Below, piece by piece: positions 43,220 to 51,586 of a DNA stretch of 64,000 nucleotides. The stretch is taken from the NCBI GenBank assembly GCA_037201625.1, contig JBBCGR010000004.1, positions 1,488,001-1,552,000 on the forward strand. The letters are read 5' to 3'. Position 1 is the stretch's first letter; each line of letters begins with the position of its first letter. The notes under the pieces were generated by a model. That model ran no database searches. It was not told where the DNA came from and saw only the letters and a list, made by a program, of their open reading frames with translations. This stretch comes from JAMXLO01 sp037201625 (GTDB lineage: Bacteria; Pseudomonadota; Alphaproteobacteria; Acetobacterales; Acetobacteraceae). The translations under genes were made by a program, and so were the position numbers.

Positions 43220-44509
43220 TCATACTTCGGCCAAGAGTGTGCTGATTCTCGATGTGACAGACGCGCCAAAAAGATCAGTCAGACGCCTTGTAAGTTCCGA
43301 CGCGTAGCGGTCGCATCTAAAGATGTCCACGTAGGGCAGATACGCAAAATGGAATATATCCCCGATGTCACTGCGGCGCAGCGTTCTATCCCCCTGCAAG
43401 CTCGTGAGAGTATGGCTCTCTAAGCCGATCATAACAGCGTCGAGCGCCGGAATGGCTCCAAGCTTGCTTTGGACGACCCTCGTCTGCCACTGATCTTCGT
43501 TCACCCTCGTGGCAATACTGGGGTCGGCTTCGTACACACTGCGTAATATCCTTTCTCTGAGCCGCGCAATCCAACCCTTTGGACCGGACACCTCTGCAAT
43601 TAGAGTTCGTCGCACCATGTCGCTGCCCGCATGAGCCGCTGCTGCGCTGGATTTGCTTCGAAGATCACTATAAAGATCGATGATTGTGGTGCCTAAATCC
43701 CGAAGCCACCCAAACGTCGCGGCTTTGTCTTCATCCTTTATTCTGTCGTAGTAGTGCCCGACGAAATTCCTTACGTTCGATATAGACTTTTGCATCTCGG
43801 AGTTGAATTCATTTTCAGACACAGAGCCCATGAGGTATTTGGCGAAAAAGTTTTCGTGCCTAAACCTATCAGTCAGCGGCCAGTCGCGAAGGTTCGCTCG
43901 CAGCGATTCCATTATGTCGGGTGCATCAAAAATGGCTGCGTGGCGTTTACGAATCCACCCACCAGAAACGAAGTTAGATTTGATTTTGCGCCGTTCAGCC
44001 CTGGACGAAGAGTTTGACGCAATCAACTTTTCAATATCGCGAAACGCCGCCTGCTTAAATCCTCGGGCAATACCAGTGAGCGGAGGAAACCAAACTCCGT
44101 CGTCCCGAATGGCGTCCTCCCGAGAGGATCGCTCGGCGCTTCCAAACGCAAGATGACGAGCCTCGCAGTTCACAAGATCGGTCCAATATGTGAAGCAACG
44201 ATCGCCACATAATTCGAGCACTATATCGGCACGACGCTGGGCAGCGTCCTTGGAAGCTGCGTCGATGTGTGCGAGTTCTATCAGATGAAAGGCCGAGAAC
44301 ACCGGGGCAATCCGGCCTTCTCTCTTCGACGTTCGGAGATGTTCTAGGGTCCGTTGCCCTTCCGCATTCTTGGGGTTTGCCATATTGGAGAAGTCGCTAC
44401 TATCAAGATAGACAATAAGCGGCTTCTCCGACTGATCACGATGCGCTTCGGCCACGATGAGGCGGGGCTCCCAACAAGACGATGGTGCAACGGACCATAT
44501 GATCCCCAT
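43220..44509 (-). CDS. PIN-like domain protein, accessory cargo
   Basis: About 429 residues from ATG 44509 (a TTG at 44569 is another option). The PIN-like acidic residues are visible: IVYLDSSDFSNMAN at the N-terminus, FSAFHLIELAHID about 45 residues later, and SDIGDIFHFAYLPYVDIFRCDRYASEL near the C-terminus, the motif of PIN-like ribonuclease folds. The long helical insert between them is unrecognised. It is on the opposite strand to the late operon, has visibly lower GC, and sits exactly between large terminase and gpW genes. It is probably an RNase toxin-type defence or exclusion factor; inference. Confidence 0.7.
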   Translation of the reverse strand: MGIIWSVAPSSCWEPRLIVAEAHRDQSEKPLIVYLDSSDFSNMANPKNAEGQRTLEHLRTSKREGRIAPVFSAFHLIELAHIDAASKDAAQRRADIVLELCGDRCFTYWTDLVNCEARHLAFGSAERSSREDAIRDDGVWFPPLTGIARGFKQAAFRDIEKLIASNSSSRAERRKIKSNFVSGGWIRKRHAAIFDAPDIMESLRANLRDWPLTDRFRHENFFAKYLMGSVSENEFNSEMQKSISNVRNFVGHYYDRIKDEDKAATFGWLRDLGTTIIDLYSDLRSKSSAAAAHAGSDMVRRTLIAEVSGPKGWIARLRERILRSVYEADPSIATRVNEDQWQTRVVQSKLGAIPALDAVMIGLESHTLTSLQGDRTLRRSDIGDIFHFAYLPYVDIFRCDRYASELTRRLTDLFGASVTSRISTLLAEV

Positions 44510-44606
44510 AGCGCTGATCGATAGCAAGTGCCTGATCTGGATCGAGTGTGGCCGTTCCCGATCATTCAAGCAGGCTTAGAGCCTACAACCAAACGGAAAC
44601 CCAAAC

Positions 44607-44879
44607 ATGTCAGCGGCAGATCACGTGCCCGCGGCCTTGGTCGGGGTGGACCAGTACACGCTCCAGAAATGGCTGGCCGACGCCCAGGCGGCATACGCGC
44701 AACTCATGACGGGCGCGCGGGCTGTGCAAGTGAGCTTCGGCGCCGGCGACGGCGGGCATAAGGCGGTCAGCTACAACCGGACGAATGCGGGCCAACTGCT
44801 GATGTGGATACAGCAACTGCAACAGGCGCTGGGCAACGTTCCGCCCAGGCGCGCGATCGGCGTGAGGTTCATGCGATGA
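44607..44879 (+). CDS. gpW-like head-tail connector protein
   Basis: 90 residues: YTLQKWLADAQAAYAQLMTGARAVQVSFGAGDGGHKAVSYN ... QLLMWIQQLQQALG matches the gpW fold, two helices around a beta hairpin. Position between terminase and portal genes is canonical. No strong ribosome site; the leader GAAACCCAAAC-ATG resembles that before the gene at 51015. The stop overlaps the portal start as ATGA. Confidence 0.8.
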   Translation: MSAADHVPAALVGVDQYTLQKWLADAQAAYAQLMTGARAVQVSFGAGDGGHKAVSYNRTNAGQLLMWIQQLQQALGNVPPRRAIGVRFMR

Positions 44880-46549
44880 CCGGCATTCTCGACAGCGCGG
44901 GCAACGTGGTACCGGTGGCGGCCATCCGGCGCGTGCGCATGCGGGCGGTGTTCGGGGGTCCCGCAACGGAAGGCTTCGGCGCGCCGCCGTTCCCTTACGA
45001 TGCGGCTGACATCACATCGCAGGAGTTGGGCGGGTGGTGGCCGTTCCTGCGGTCACCCGACTATGAGATCAATCGCGACCGTGACCGGATGGTTGCGCGT
45101 GCGCGTGATCTGGTGCGCAACGATGGTTGGGGCACCGGCGCGGTCAATCGCATCCTCGACAACACCATCGGCGCCCAGTTCCTGCTTATCAGCAAGCCGG
45201 ACTATACGGCGTTGCGCGCTGCCTCGCCCAAGTTCGACGCGACATGGGCGGCAGAGTTCGCGAGTGTGGTCGACGCCGGTTGGCGCATGTTCGCGGATGA
45301 TCCGTTGCACTTCTGCGATGCGTCGCGGGTGCAGTCCATAACGCAGATGTTCAACCTGGCACTGCGTCACAAGCTGATCGACGGCGATGGGCTTGGCGTG
45401 CTGCTGTATCTGCCCGAGCTGGTCGGGCCATATGGCGCGCGCAACGCCACCACCTTGCAGATGGTCGACCCTGACCGGCTGTCAAACCCCAATCAGCAGC
45501 CCGACACGATGAACCTGCGAGGCGGCGTCGAGATCGACGGTCTTGGCTGCCCAATGGCGTATCACATCCGCCGCGCCTATCCGTGGGATTGGTATGGCGC
45601 GGTTGACTCGATGGTGTGGGACCGCATCGAACGCGAAACGCCGTGGGGCCGGCCGATCGTTGTGCATGACTTCGATCGGCAGCGCGCATCGCAGAACCGC
45701 GGCCTGTCCATCCTGACGCCGATCCTCGCTCGCTTCAAAATGCTGACCAAGTATGACTCGGCCGAGCTACAGCAGGCGATCCTGCAAACCATCTTCGGCA
45801 CCTTCATCACCAGCCCTTACGACTCGCAACAGCTTGAGATGGCGTTGCAGGACAATCCGAGCGAAGCGCCGTCGCTGACCGCGTATCAACAGATGCGTAT
45901 GGACTTCCATCGTTCGCGCGGTATCAGCCTCGGCGGCGTGCGCTTGCCGACGCTGGTGCCGGGCGAGGACATCAAAACGGTATCGCACACGCGGCCATCT
46001 TCGACCTTCGCGGACTTCGAGCATGCGTTGCTGCGTAACGTCGCGGCAGCAATGGGCATGTCGGCGGCACAGGTCAGTCAAGACTGGTCGCGCACCAACT
46101 ATTCATCGGCGCGCGCGGAACTGCTCGACGCGTGGAAGACGCTCACCCGCCGTCGCGCCGACTTCGCGTCCGGCTTCGCCACGCCGGTCTATTGTGCATG
46201 GCTGGAGGAGGAGTTCGACAAAGGGCGCGTGCCGCTACCGGCGGGTGCGGAATATCTCGCACCATTCGCGGCATGGCGTGCGGCCTACGTGCGCTGCAAG
46301 TGGATTGGTCCCGGTCGCGGTTGGGTTGATCCGCTGAAAGAACGGCAGGGCGAGGTCCTCGGTCTCGACGCGGCGTTCGGCACGCTTGAGGAGTCGGTGG
46401 CCGAGATCAGCGGCGGCGACTGGCGCGAGAAGATCGAACAGCGCGCGATCGAGGTTCAGGCGTTCAAGGATCGCAAACTCAAGTTGCCGGTCTGGGCAGC
46501 GGAGACGGAGGACGCCCAGGACACCGCCGAACGACCACAGCCAGCATGA
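44876..46549 (+). CDS. Phage portal protein, lambda gpB family
   Basis: 557 residues. ELGGWWPFLRSPDYEINRDRDRMVARARDLVRNDGWGTGAVNRILDN is the family's N-terminus; VDPDRLSNPN, GVEIDGLGCPMAYHI and NYSSARAELLDAWKTLTRRR are further landmarks. The dodecameric ring is the channel for DNA entry. Its stop overlaps the protease start as ATGA. Confidence 0.95.
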   Translation: MTGILDSAGNVVPVAAIRRVRMRAVFGGPATEGFGAPPFPYDAADITSQELGGWWPFLRSPDYEINRDRDRMVARARDLVRNDGWGTGAVNRILDNTIGAQFLLISKPDYTALRAASPKFDATWAAEFASVVDAGWRMFADDPLHFCDASRVQSITQMFNLALRHKLIDGDGLGVLLYLPELVGPYGARNATTLQMVDPDRLSNPNQQPDTMNLRGGVEIDGLGCPMAYHIRRAYPWDWYGAVDSMVWDRIERETPWGRPIVVHDFDRQRASQNRGLSILTPILARFKMLTKYDSAELQQAILQTIFGTFITSPYDSQQLEMALQDNPSEAPSLTAYQQMRMDFHRSRGISLGGVRLPTLVPGEDIKTVSHTRPSSTFADFEHALLRNVAAAMGMSAAQVSQDWSRTNYSSARAELLDAWKTLTRRRADFASGFATPVYCAWLEEEFDKGRVPLPAGAEYLAPFAAWRAAYVRCKWIGPGRGWVDPLKERQGEVLGLDAAFGTLEESVAEISGGDWREKIEQRAIEVQAFKDRKLKLPVWAAETEDAQDTAERPQPA

Positions 46550-47418
46550 GTGCGCATCGCCTGCCGCACCTGGCGCAGCGGGTATTCAATCGCCCGGTGA
46601 TGATCCATCCGGCAAAGGCCGAGGTCATCACGGCCGCGCTCGCCGATCGGTTCGGCGTGGCGCATATGTTGCGCGGCCCAGATGTCGAGCCGGTGGCATT
46701 GGTGCCGAGGCACGTTGACGACGAGCCGAAGCAACAGGGTTGCTATGACGTTGTGGCAGGCGTCGGCGTCATCCCGATTGAGGGCACGCTGGTTGCCAAG
46801 CTCGGTTGTCTCGCGCCGTGGTCCGGCATGACGGGCTATGATGGTATCCGGCAGAACTTCCTCGCCGCGCTGGATGATCCGGCGGTGCGCGGGATCGTTC
46901 TGGACATCGATAGCCCAGGCGGCGAGGTCTCCGGCGTGTTCGATCTGGCGGACACCATCTGGCAGGCGCGCGGCGTCAAACCGATCTGGGCCATCCTGAC
47001 AGAGTGCGCCTACTCCGCCGCCTACGCCATCGCATCGGCCGCGGATCGCATCATCGTGCCGCGCACCGGCGGCACTGGCTCGATTGGTGTCGTTTGCCTG
47101 CACGTGGACTGGTCGCGCGCGTTCGACAAGGCGGGCTTGACGGTCACGCTGATCCGCTCTGGCGAACGCAAGTTCCAGGGCAACGAATACGAGCCGCTGT
47201 CAAAGCCCGCGCACTCGGCGTTGCAGTCGGACATTGACGAAATTAGCGCACTGTTCTGCGCCACGGTGGCGCGCAATCGCGGCATCGATGCGGGTGCGGT
47301 GCGCGATCTGGAAGGCGGAACGTTCCTCGGTGCGGCAGGTGTGGCGATCGGTCTGGCCGATGCCTGCCAGTCGCCGGATGAAGCGTTCGGCGATCTGCTC
47401 GCCCTGTTCCCCGACTGA
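46546..47418 (+). CDS. S49-family head maturation protease, lambda gpC type
   Basis: 290 residues. IVLDIDSPGGEVSG, the catalytic-serine region ECAYSAAYAIASAADRIIVPRTGGTGSIGVV (serine near residue 156) and LIRSGERKFQGN follow S49/SppA-like phage proteases. It cleaves scaffold and portal during head maturation. The scaffold is encoded by the next gene. Confidence 0.9.
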   Translation: MSAHRLPHLAQRVFNRPVMIHPAKAEVITAALADRFGVAHMLRGPDVEPVALVPRHVDDEPKQQGCYDVVAGVGVIPIEGTLVAKLGCLAPWSGMTGYDGIRQNFLAALDDPAVRGIVLDIDSPGGEVSGVFDLADTIWQARGVKPIWAILTECAYSAAYAIASAADRIIVPRTGGTGSIGVVCLHVDWSRAFDKAGLTVTLIRSGERKFQGNEYEPLSKPAHSALQSDIDEISALFCATVARNRGIDAGAVRDLEGGTFLGAAGVAIGLADACQSPDEAFGDLLALFPD

Positions 47419-47436
47419 CGAAAGGAGACTCAGACC

Positions 47437-48042
47437 ATGCGTTCACGCCTGCTCACGGGCGCGGCCAACGTCGCGCATCTCGCCGGCCTCTCGCGTCGGC
47501 CACTGGCGGCGGCACCGGCGCCAGCACAGCCGCAGCCGCAGCCCGAGCCGCAGCCCGCAGCGGCGGCGGTTCCGCCGGCCGAGAATGATCCGGCGCCCGT
47601 GCCGGTGGTCGCGGCCGCGCCGCAGGCGGTGACGGAGACCGATCCCGAAGATCCCGAGGCCGACCCGGACGATGACGAAGACCGGGAGGAAGACGACGAA
47701 AGGATGCAGGCACGGGCGCGCGAGCGGGCACGCTGCCAGGCCATCCTGTCATCGCCGCACGCGGCGCGTGCCGTCACCTTCGCGGCATATCTCGCCTTCG
47801 AGACGAACACGCCGCGCAAGACGGCGCTCGCCATTCTGGAGCGGTTGCCCAACGGCGCGGGTCTCGATGCGCGCATGGGCGGCGTCACCCGGCCCAATCT
47901 GGGCAACGGCGCGCGGCCGGAGCAGTCCGATCAGCGCGCCGTGGCGTCGAGCTGGGATGGCGCGTTCGCCAAGGCGCGCGGCGGCTCGCAGGGGCAGGGC
48001 GCGGCGAGCTGGGATCGCGCGATGACGGCCGCGCGTCGCTGA
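47437..48042 (+). CDS. Scaffold-like head assembly protein (Nu3-like)
   Basis: 201 residues of low complexity: Ala/Pro/Gln-rich (residues 25-65), then a strongly acidic stretch EDPEADPDDDEDREEDDE, then a helical segment ARARERARCQAILSSPHAARAVTFAAYLAF. Position between protease and decoration protein is that of the lambda C/Nu3 region. Assigned from position and composition. Confidence 0.65.
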   Translation: MRSRLLTGAANVAHLAGLSRRPLAAAPAPAQPQPQPEPQPAAAAVPPAENDPAPVPVVAAAPQAVTETDPEDPEADPDDDEDREEDDERMQARARERARCQAILSSPHAARAVTFAAYLAFETNTPRKTALAILERLPNGAGLDARMGGVTRPNLGNGARPEQSDQRAVASSWDGAFAKARGGSQGQGAASWDRAMTAARR

Positions 48043-48063
48043 TCCTCGGGTCAAGCCCGAGGA
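48043..48063. repeat. Hairpin with TCAAG loop between scaffold and decoration genes
   Basis: TCCTCGGG (48043-48050), loop TCAAG, CCCGAGGA (48056-48063): a perfect 8-base stem. It shares its loop with the hairpin at 50959-50975 and nearly with that at 55704-55726. Confidence 0.55.
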
Positions 48064-48103
48064 CAGGCCCCACCACACCAACACCACGATAGGAGCGACG
48101 CCT

Positions 48104-48487
48104 ATGGTTACCGTGTTGACAGAGCCGCGCCGGCGCGGCGGTTTCCTCGTTTCCGAAGCCGACGGCACCCGCTCGCGCGAGGTTGGCAAGTTCATCAACT
48201 CCGGCAGCGTCGACGTCGCGCTGCCGGCGGGCATGGTGATTGGCGAGCTCGCCGCGGACGGTAGTTTCGTCGGCTACACCAACGCCGGCACCTTGGGCGC
48301 ACAGACTGCCATCGGCGTGCTGTGGGACAACGTGACCATTCCGGCAGGCACCACGATCAGCGTCACATACATCGCGCGCGACGCCGAGGTGAACGCGGCC
48401 GAACTGCAGTACGTCGCGGGTGACTCGGCGGGCGACAAGACGGCCGCGCTCGTCGATCTGCGCGCGCTCGGCATCATCGCGCGGTAG
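48104..48487 (+). CDS. Head decoration protein, lambda gpD family
   Basis: 127 residues: FLVSEADGTRSREVGKFINSGS then LPAGMVIGELAADGSFVGYTNAG and TAIGVLWDNV match gpD-type trimers that stabilise the expanded capsid. It directly precedes the capsid gene. Confidence 0.85.
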   Translation: MVTVLTEPRRRGGFLVSEADGTRSREVGKFINSGSVDVALPAGMVIGELAADGSFVGYTNAGTLGAQTAIGVLWDNVTIPAGTTISVTYIARDAEVNAAELQYVAGDSAGDKTAALVDLRALGIIAR

Positions 48488-48512
48488 TCGCCAACATAAG
48501 GGGGTAGTTGCA

Positions 48513-49577
48513 ATGGCAACCATCGACGCATTCCACGCCGACCCGTTCACCATGATTACGCTGACCGATGCGGTCGAGCGCAATCCGTTCCGCCCGACTG
48601 GCATCGGTTCGCTCAACCTGTTTGACGACAGACCGATCCGCACCACGGCGCTCGCCGTCGAACAGCGGCAGGGTCAGCTTGTGCTGATCCAGACCACGCC
48701 GCGCGGTGCGCCGGCGGTGGAGCGCAACACGGAGCAGCGCCAGGCCCGCTACTTCGCGGTGCCTCGCCTGCGCCACGGCGACACGATCCGCGCCGATGAA
48801 ATCCAGGGCGTGCGCGAGTTCGGCAGCGAGTCCGAGTTGATGCAATTGCAATCCGAGGTGGCGCGCCGCCTCGCTGGTCCGACCGGCCTTCAGAGCAACA
48901 TGGAGTTCACCTACGAACACATGCGGCTTGCGGCGGTGCAGGGTATCTTGCTCGATGCCGACGGCACGCCGCTCTACAACTGGTTTGACCAGTTCGGCAT
49001 CGCCCAGCCGGCGGAGATCGCGTTCAACCTGCCTGCCAAGACTGTCGGCTCGCTGCGCCCGGTCTGCTACGGGGTCAAGCGTTCGATGGCACGCGCGGCG
49101 CAAGGTGCGTTCACCACGGGCACCCGCGTCATGGCGATCTGTGGCGATACCTTCTGGGATGAACTCACCACGCATCCCGACGTCGAAAAGACCTTCCTCA
49201 ACTGGGAGCAGGCGGTTGCCTTGCGCGCTGGTGTCGGCTTTGGCATCGCGCCGGTGGCAGGCTCGGAAGGCATGTTCGATGCGATGACGTTCGCTGACAT
49301 CGATTGGTTTAACTATCGCGGCAGCGATGACACCACCACCATCGGCATCGCCACCGACAAGGTGAAATTCTTCCCGCGCAACGCGCCTGGTGTGTTCGCC
49401 CAGGCCTGGGCGCCGGCGGAAAACTTCACTTATGCGAACACGCTGGGCAAGCCGCAGTATGTGCAGCCGATTTTTGATCTTGCGCGCAACGAATGGTGGC
49501 GGATGGAACTGTCATCGTATCCGCTATTCATCTGCACCCGCCCCGAGGTGCTGATGAATGGCAGGGCGGGAGCATGA
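48513..49577 (+). CDS. Major capsid protein, lambda gpE family
   Basis: 354 residues: the N-terminal FHADPFTMITLTDAVERNPFRPTGIGSLNLF, YFAVPRLRHGDTIRADEIQGVREFG and the C-terminal YVQPIFDLARNEWWRMELSSYPLFICTRPEVL are characteristic. AAGGGGGTAG precedes ATG 48513. It builds the icosahedral shell. Confidence 0.95.
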   Translation: MATIDAFHADPFTMITLTDAVERNPFRPTGIGSLNLFDDRPIRTTALAVEQRQGQLVLIQTTPRGAPAVERNTEQRQARYFAVPRLRHGDTIRADEIQGVREFGSESELMQLQSEVARRLAGPTGLQSNMEFTYEHMRLAAVQGILLDADGTPLYNWFDQFGIAQPAEIAFNLPAKTVGSLRPVCYGVKRSMARAAQGAFTTGTRVMAICGDTFWDELTTHPDVEKTFLNWEQAVALRAGVGFGIAPVAGSEGMFDAMTFADIDWFNYRGSDDTTTIGIATDKVKFFPRNAPGVFAQAWAPAENFTYANTLGKPQYVQPIFDLARNEWWRMELSSYPLFICTRPEVLMNGRAGA

Positions 49578-49632
49578 TCTAGCCCGACCACGTCTCCCAC
49601 GTTTGTTCCATACGACACATCCCTGGGGGGAC

Positions 49633-50505
49633 TCAGTTCCTCGGCACCCCCTTGAAGTTAAGCCTGCCGACAAACTGCTGGTCGAACCCTATGATCTTTT
49701 GTGTGAGTTCGTCCCTTATGGCATTATATATGTCGTCATCAAGAGAATAACTGTCATTGTTGTACGAGAAATTGTCGGATTCGTGGCTCATCTTAAAGAA
49801 TAGAACTTGAACAACCGTCCTGCGCGCAGATAACTTGAACCCAAGGCAGTCCAGTAAGAAATCGTCGTTCGCTCCTTGATGGGCAAGGGAAACAAGGAAT
49901 TGAGCAATTTGGCCTTGTTGACTTTCCTCATTAAAGAGTGTGATCCAAGGATCGTCCTTATCCATAGATTGCAACGAATTTATAAGCTGGGTCGCTAACG
50001 CGATAGCTGTTGCATCTTTTGTGATGGCTTGTATGACCTGACCGACGGCCTGATTGACCTCGAGATCATTGCCATTGAAGTCATAGCTTCCACTTCTTGA
50101 TGCCTGGGAATCCCAGCCGAAATGGGCCAGAGCATCAAGATAGAACTCATTCGGCCTTGAAGCGTCACCAGCCAAGGCTTGCTGCTTCGCATAAAGGGAT
50201 GCCGCGGTAGTGGTCCGCAGCGCCGCTTTCCGGCGTTCCGGCGTGACTCCAGCATCGAATGAAACGATGCTGGAACCGACAATGAAGCTCTCATTAACAT
50301 TCTGCCGAACTTGATCAATCGGCGAGACAGAAGCGCTTGTTGTCCCAGATGGCGACGAAGCCTCTTGCGTTCCCGTATCGGCGGCGTTGGCGGGTTGCAA
50401 AGCGAGATTTCGCCCGATGTTCCGGATCGATGCGCGCGGAAGCGCAAGTCCACTAAAATCGAGTCCTCCCACGAATTCGAGCGCTGAATCTCTGGTTGCC
50501 GTCAT
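49633..50505 (-). CDS. Unrecognised 290-residue accessory protein on the opposite strand
   Basis: ATG 50505 has a strong GGGAGG 5 bases upstream. The N-terminal 70 residues are Ser/Thr/Ala-rich and probably disordered (QPANAADTGTQEASSPSGTT). The rest is helical, with RRKAALRTTTAASLYAKQQALAGDASRPNEFYLDALAHFGWDSQ and a C-terminal NDSYSLDDDIYNAIRDELTQKIIGF. No catalytic motif recognised. It is inserted between capsid and head-tail joining genes, in reverse orientation and with lower GC than its neighbours, like the PIN-like gene. Function unknown; position suggests a lysogenic-conversion gene. Confidence 0.75.
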   Translation of the reverse strand: MTATRDSALEFVGGLDFSGLALPRASIRNIGRNLALQPANAADTGTQEASSPSGTTSASVSPIDQVRQNVNESFIVGSSIVSFDAGVTPERRKAALRTTTAASLYAKQQALAGDASRPNEFYLDALAHFGWDSQASRSGSYDFNGNDLEVNQAVGQVIQAITKDATAIALATQLINSLQSMDKDDPWITLFNEESQQGQIAQFLVSLAHQGANDDFLLDCLGFKLSARRTVVQVLFFKMSHESDNFSYNNDSYSLDDDIYNAIRDELTQKIIGFDQQFVGRLNFKGVPRN

Positions 50506-50632
50506 CTAAGCCTCCCAATCAGCTACGACCATGGCGAGATCGTAATAGAATCTGAGCGGATTGTCGATAAGGCCGTGACAGTCCTCTGAACCATGAGCGG
50601 CTAGGCGTAAACAGGATCACTGCGGAGGAACC

Positions 50633-50956
50633 ATGATCAACTTCGACGTGACCGTCCTCGCCGCCTGCGATGAAGCATTCGGCGAGCCCGTCGAGTATCG
50701 GCCCGGTGACGGCCCGCCGATCAAGGACATTCCCGGCGTTTTCTTCGATGCCTTCAAGTCGGTTCGCTTCGATCCGGTAACTGAGGCGATGGTATCGACC
50801 ACGCATCCGCTGGTCGCGTGCCGTGCGCGCTACTTCCCGCGCGTGCCGGTGCAAGGCGAGTTGTTCCTGATCCGGGGCAAGCTCTATGCGATCCGCGACG
50901 CGGACCCGGACGGCGAGGGCGGAATCACATTTCCGCTTGGCGCAGCGCCGGCATGA
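50633..50956 (+). CDS. Head-tail joining protein (gpFII-like)
   Basis: 107 residues, starting with GAGGAACC just before ATG 50633. FDVTVLAACDEAFGEPVEYRPGDG ... FFDAFKSVRF and VQGELFLIRGKLYAIRDADPDGEGG is the layout of the small beta-rich head-tail joining proteins. Position after the capsid agrees. Confidence 0.75.
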   Translation: MINFDVTVLAACDEAFGEPVEYRPGDGPPIKDIPGVFFDAFKSVRFDPVTEAMVSTTHPLVACRARYFPRVPVQGELFLIRGKLYAIRDADPDGEGGITFPLGAAPA

Positions 50957-50958
50957 TA

Positions 50959-50997
50959 ACCGGATCAAGTCCGGTCGTAACGTGTAAAGGGCGGGCC
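50959..50997. repeat. Double hairpin with TCAAG loop
   Basis: ACCGGA-TCAAG-TCCGGT (50959-50975) followed by CGTGTAAAGGGCGGGC and a second GC-rich hairpin. Nearly the same succession occurs at 55704-55760. Confidence 0.55.
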
Positions 50998-51014
50998 CGC
51001 GCCCGAACCCAAAC

Positions 51015-51578
51015 ATGAACTTCCGGCAGGTGTTGCGCGACGGCGCGGTTGCCATGCTGAAGCAGGCGGGTACGCTCGCTGGCGATCAGGTCAGCAAGGA
51101 ACAGGCGGTCGCGTCATCGGACGCGGCCTTGCCGCTTCTCGCCGTCTATGTGCCGTTGGAACACAAGACGTCGATCAGCGAAGGCGGCGCGCCGTTGTTT
51201 CGCGTCGCGCTCACGCTGCATATCGAGGTGCGCGTGGCCAGCGCCGATCCGGCCCAGGTGGTGGCCGATCTCGACGCGCTGCTCGATCAGGTGCAGATCG
51301 GCTTGCTGTGCAATCCAGACTTCATGCGCACGCGCCCAGAGTGGCCGATCGAGTATGTGACGGAAATTGCCGTGCGGTCAGAGATCGACGGCAGCGGCGA
51401 GATATTCATCGGCAAGGGTCTCGTTTCGTTCGTAATCACGTATCGCGACGAATACCCGCCGACGCTGCCGCATGAACTGCGGCGCGTCGTTATGCAGGTG
51501 AAGCCTTGGGCCGCGCCGCCCGAGCCCACCAAAGCGCCCGATCCGGTGATGCCGGAAATCAGTCTGGAAATCCCATAG
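51015..51578 (+). CDS. Minor tail / tail terminator-like protein
   Basis: 187 residues. VAMLKQAGTLAGDQVSKEQA, then LLAVYVPLEHKTSISEGGAPLFRVALTLHIEVRVASADPAQVVADLDALLDQV resembles gpU/gp37-type tail terminators. It directly precedes the sheath gene, where the Mu-like tail begins. Start leader is GAACCCAAAC-ATG without a clear Shine-Dalgarno. Confidence 0.6.
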   Translation: MNFRQVLRDGAVAMLKQAGTLAGDQVSKEQAVASSDAALPLLAVYVPLEHKTSISEGGAPLFRVALTLHIEVRVASADPAQVVADLDALLDQVQIGLLCNPDFMRTRPEWPIEYVTEIAVRSEIDGSGEIFIGKGLVSFVITYRDEYPPTLPHELRRVVMQVKPWAAPPEPTKAPDPVMPEISLEIP

Positions 51579-51586
51579 GGGGCCGC

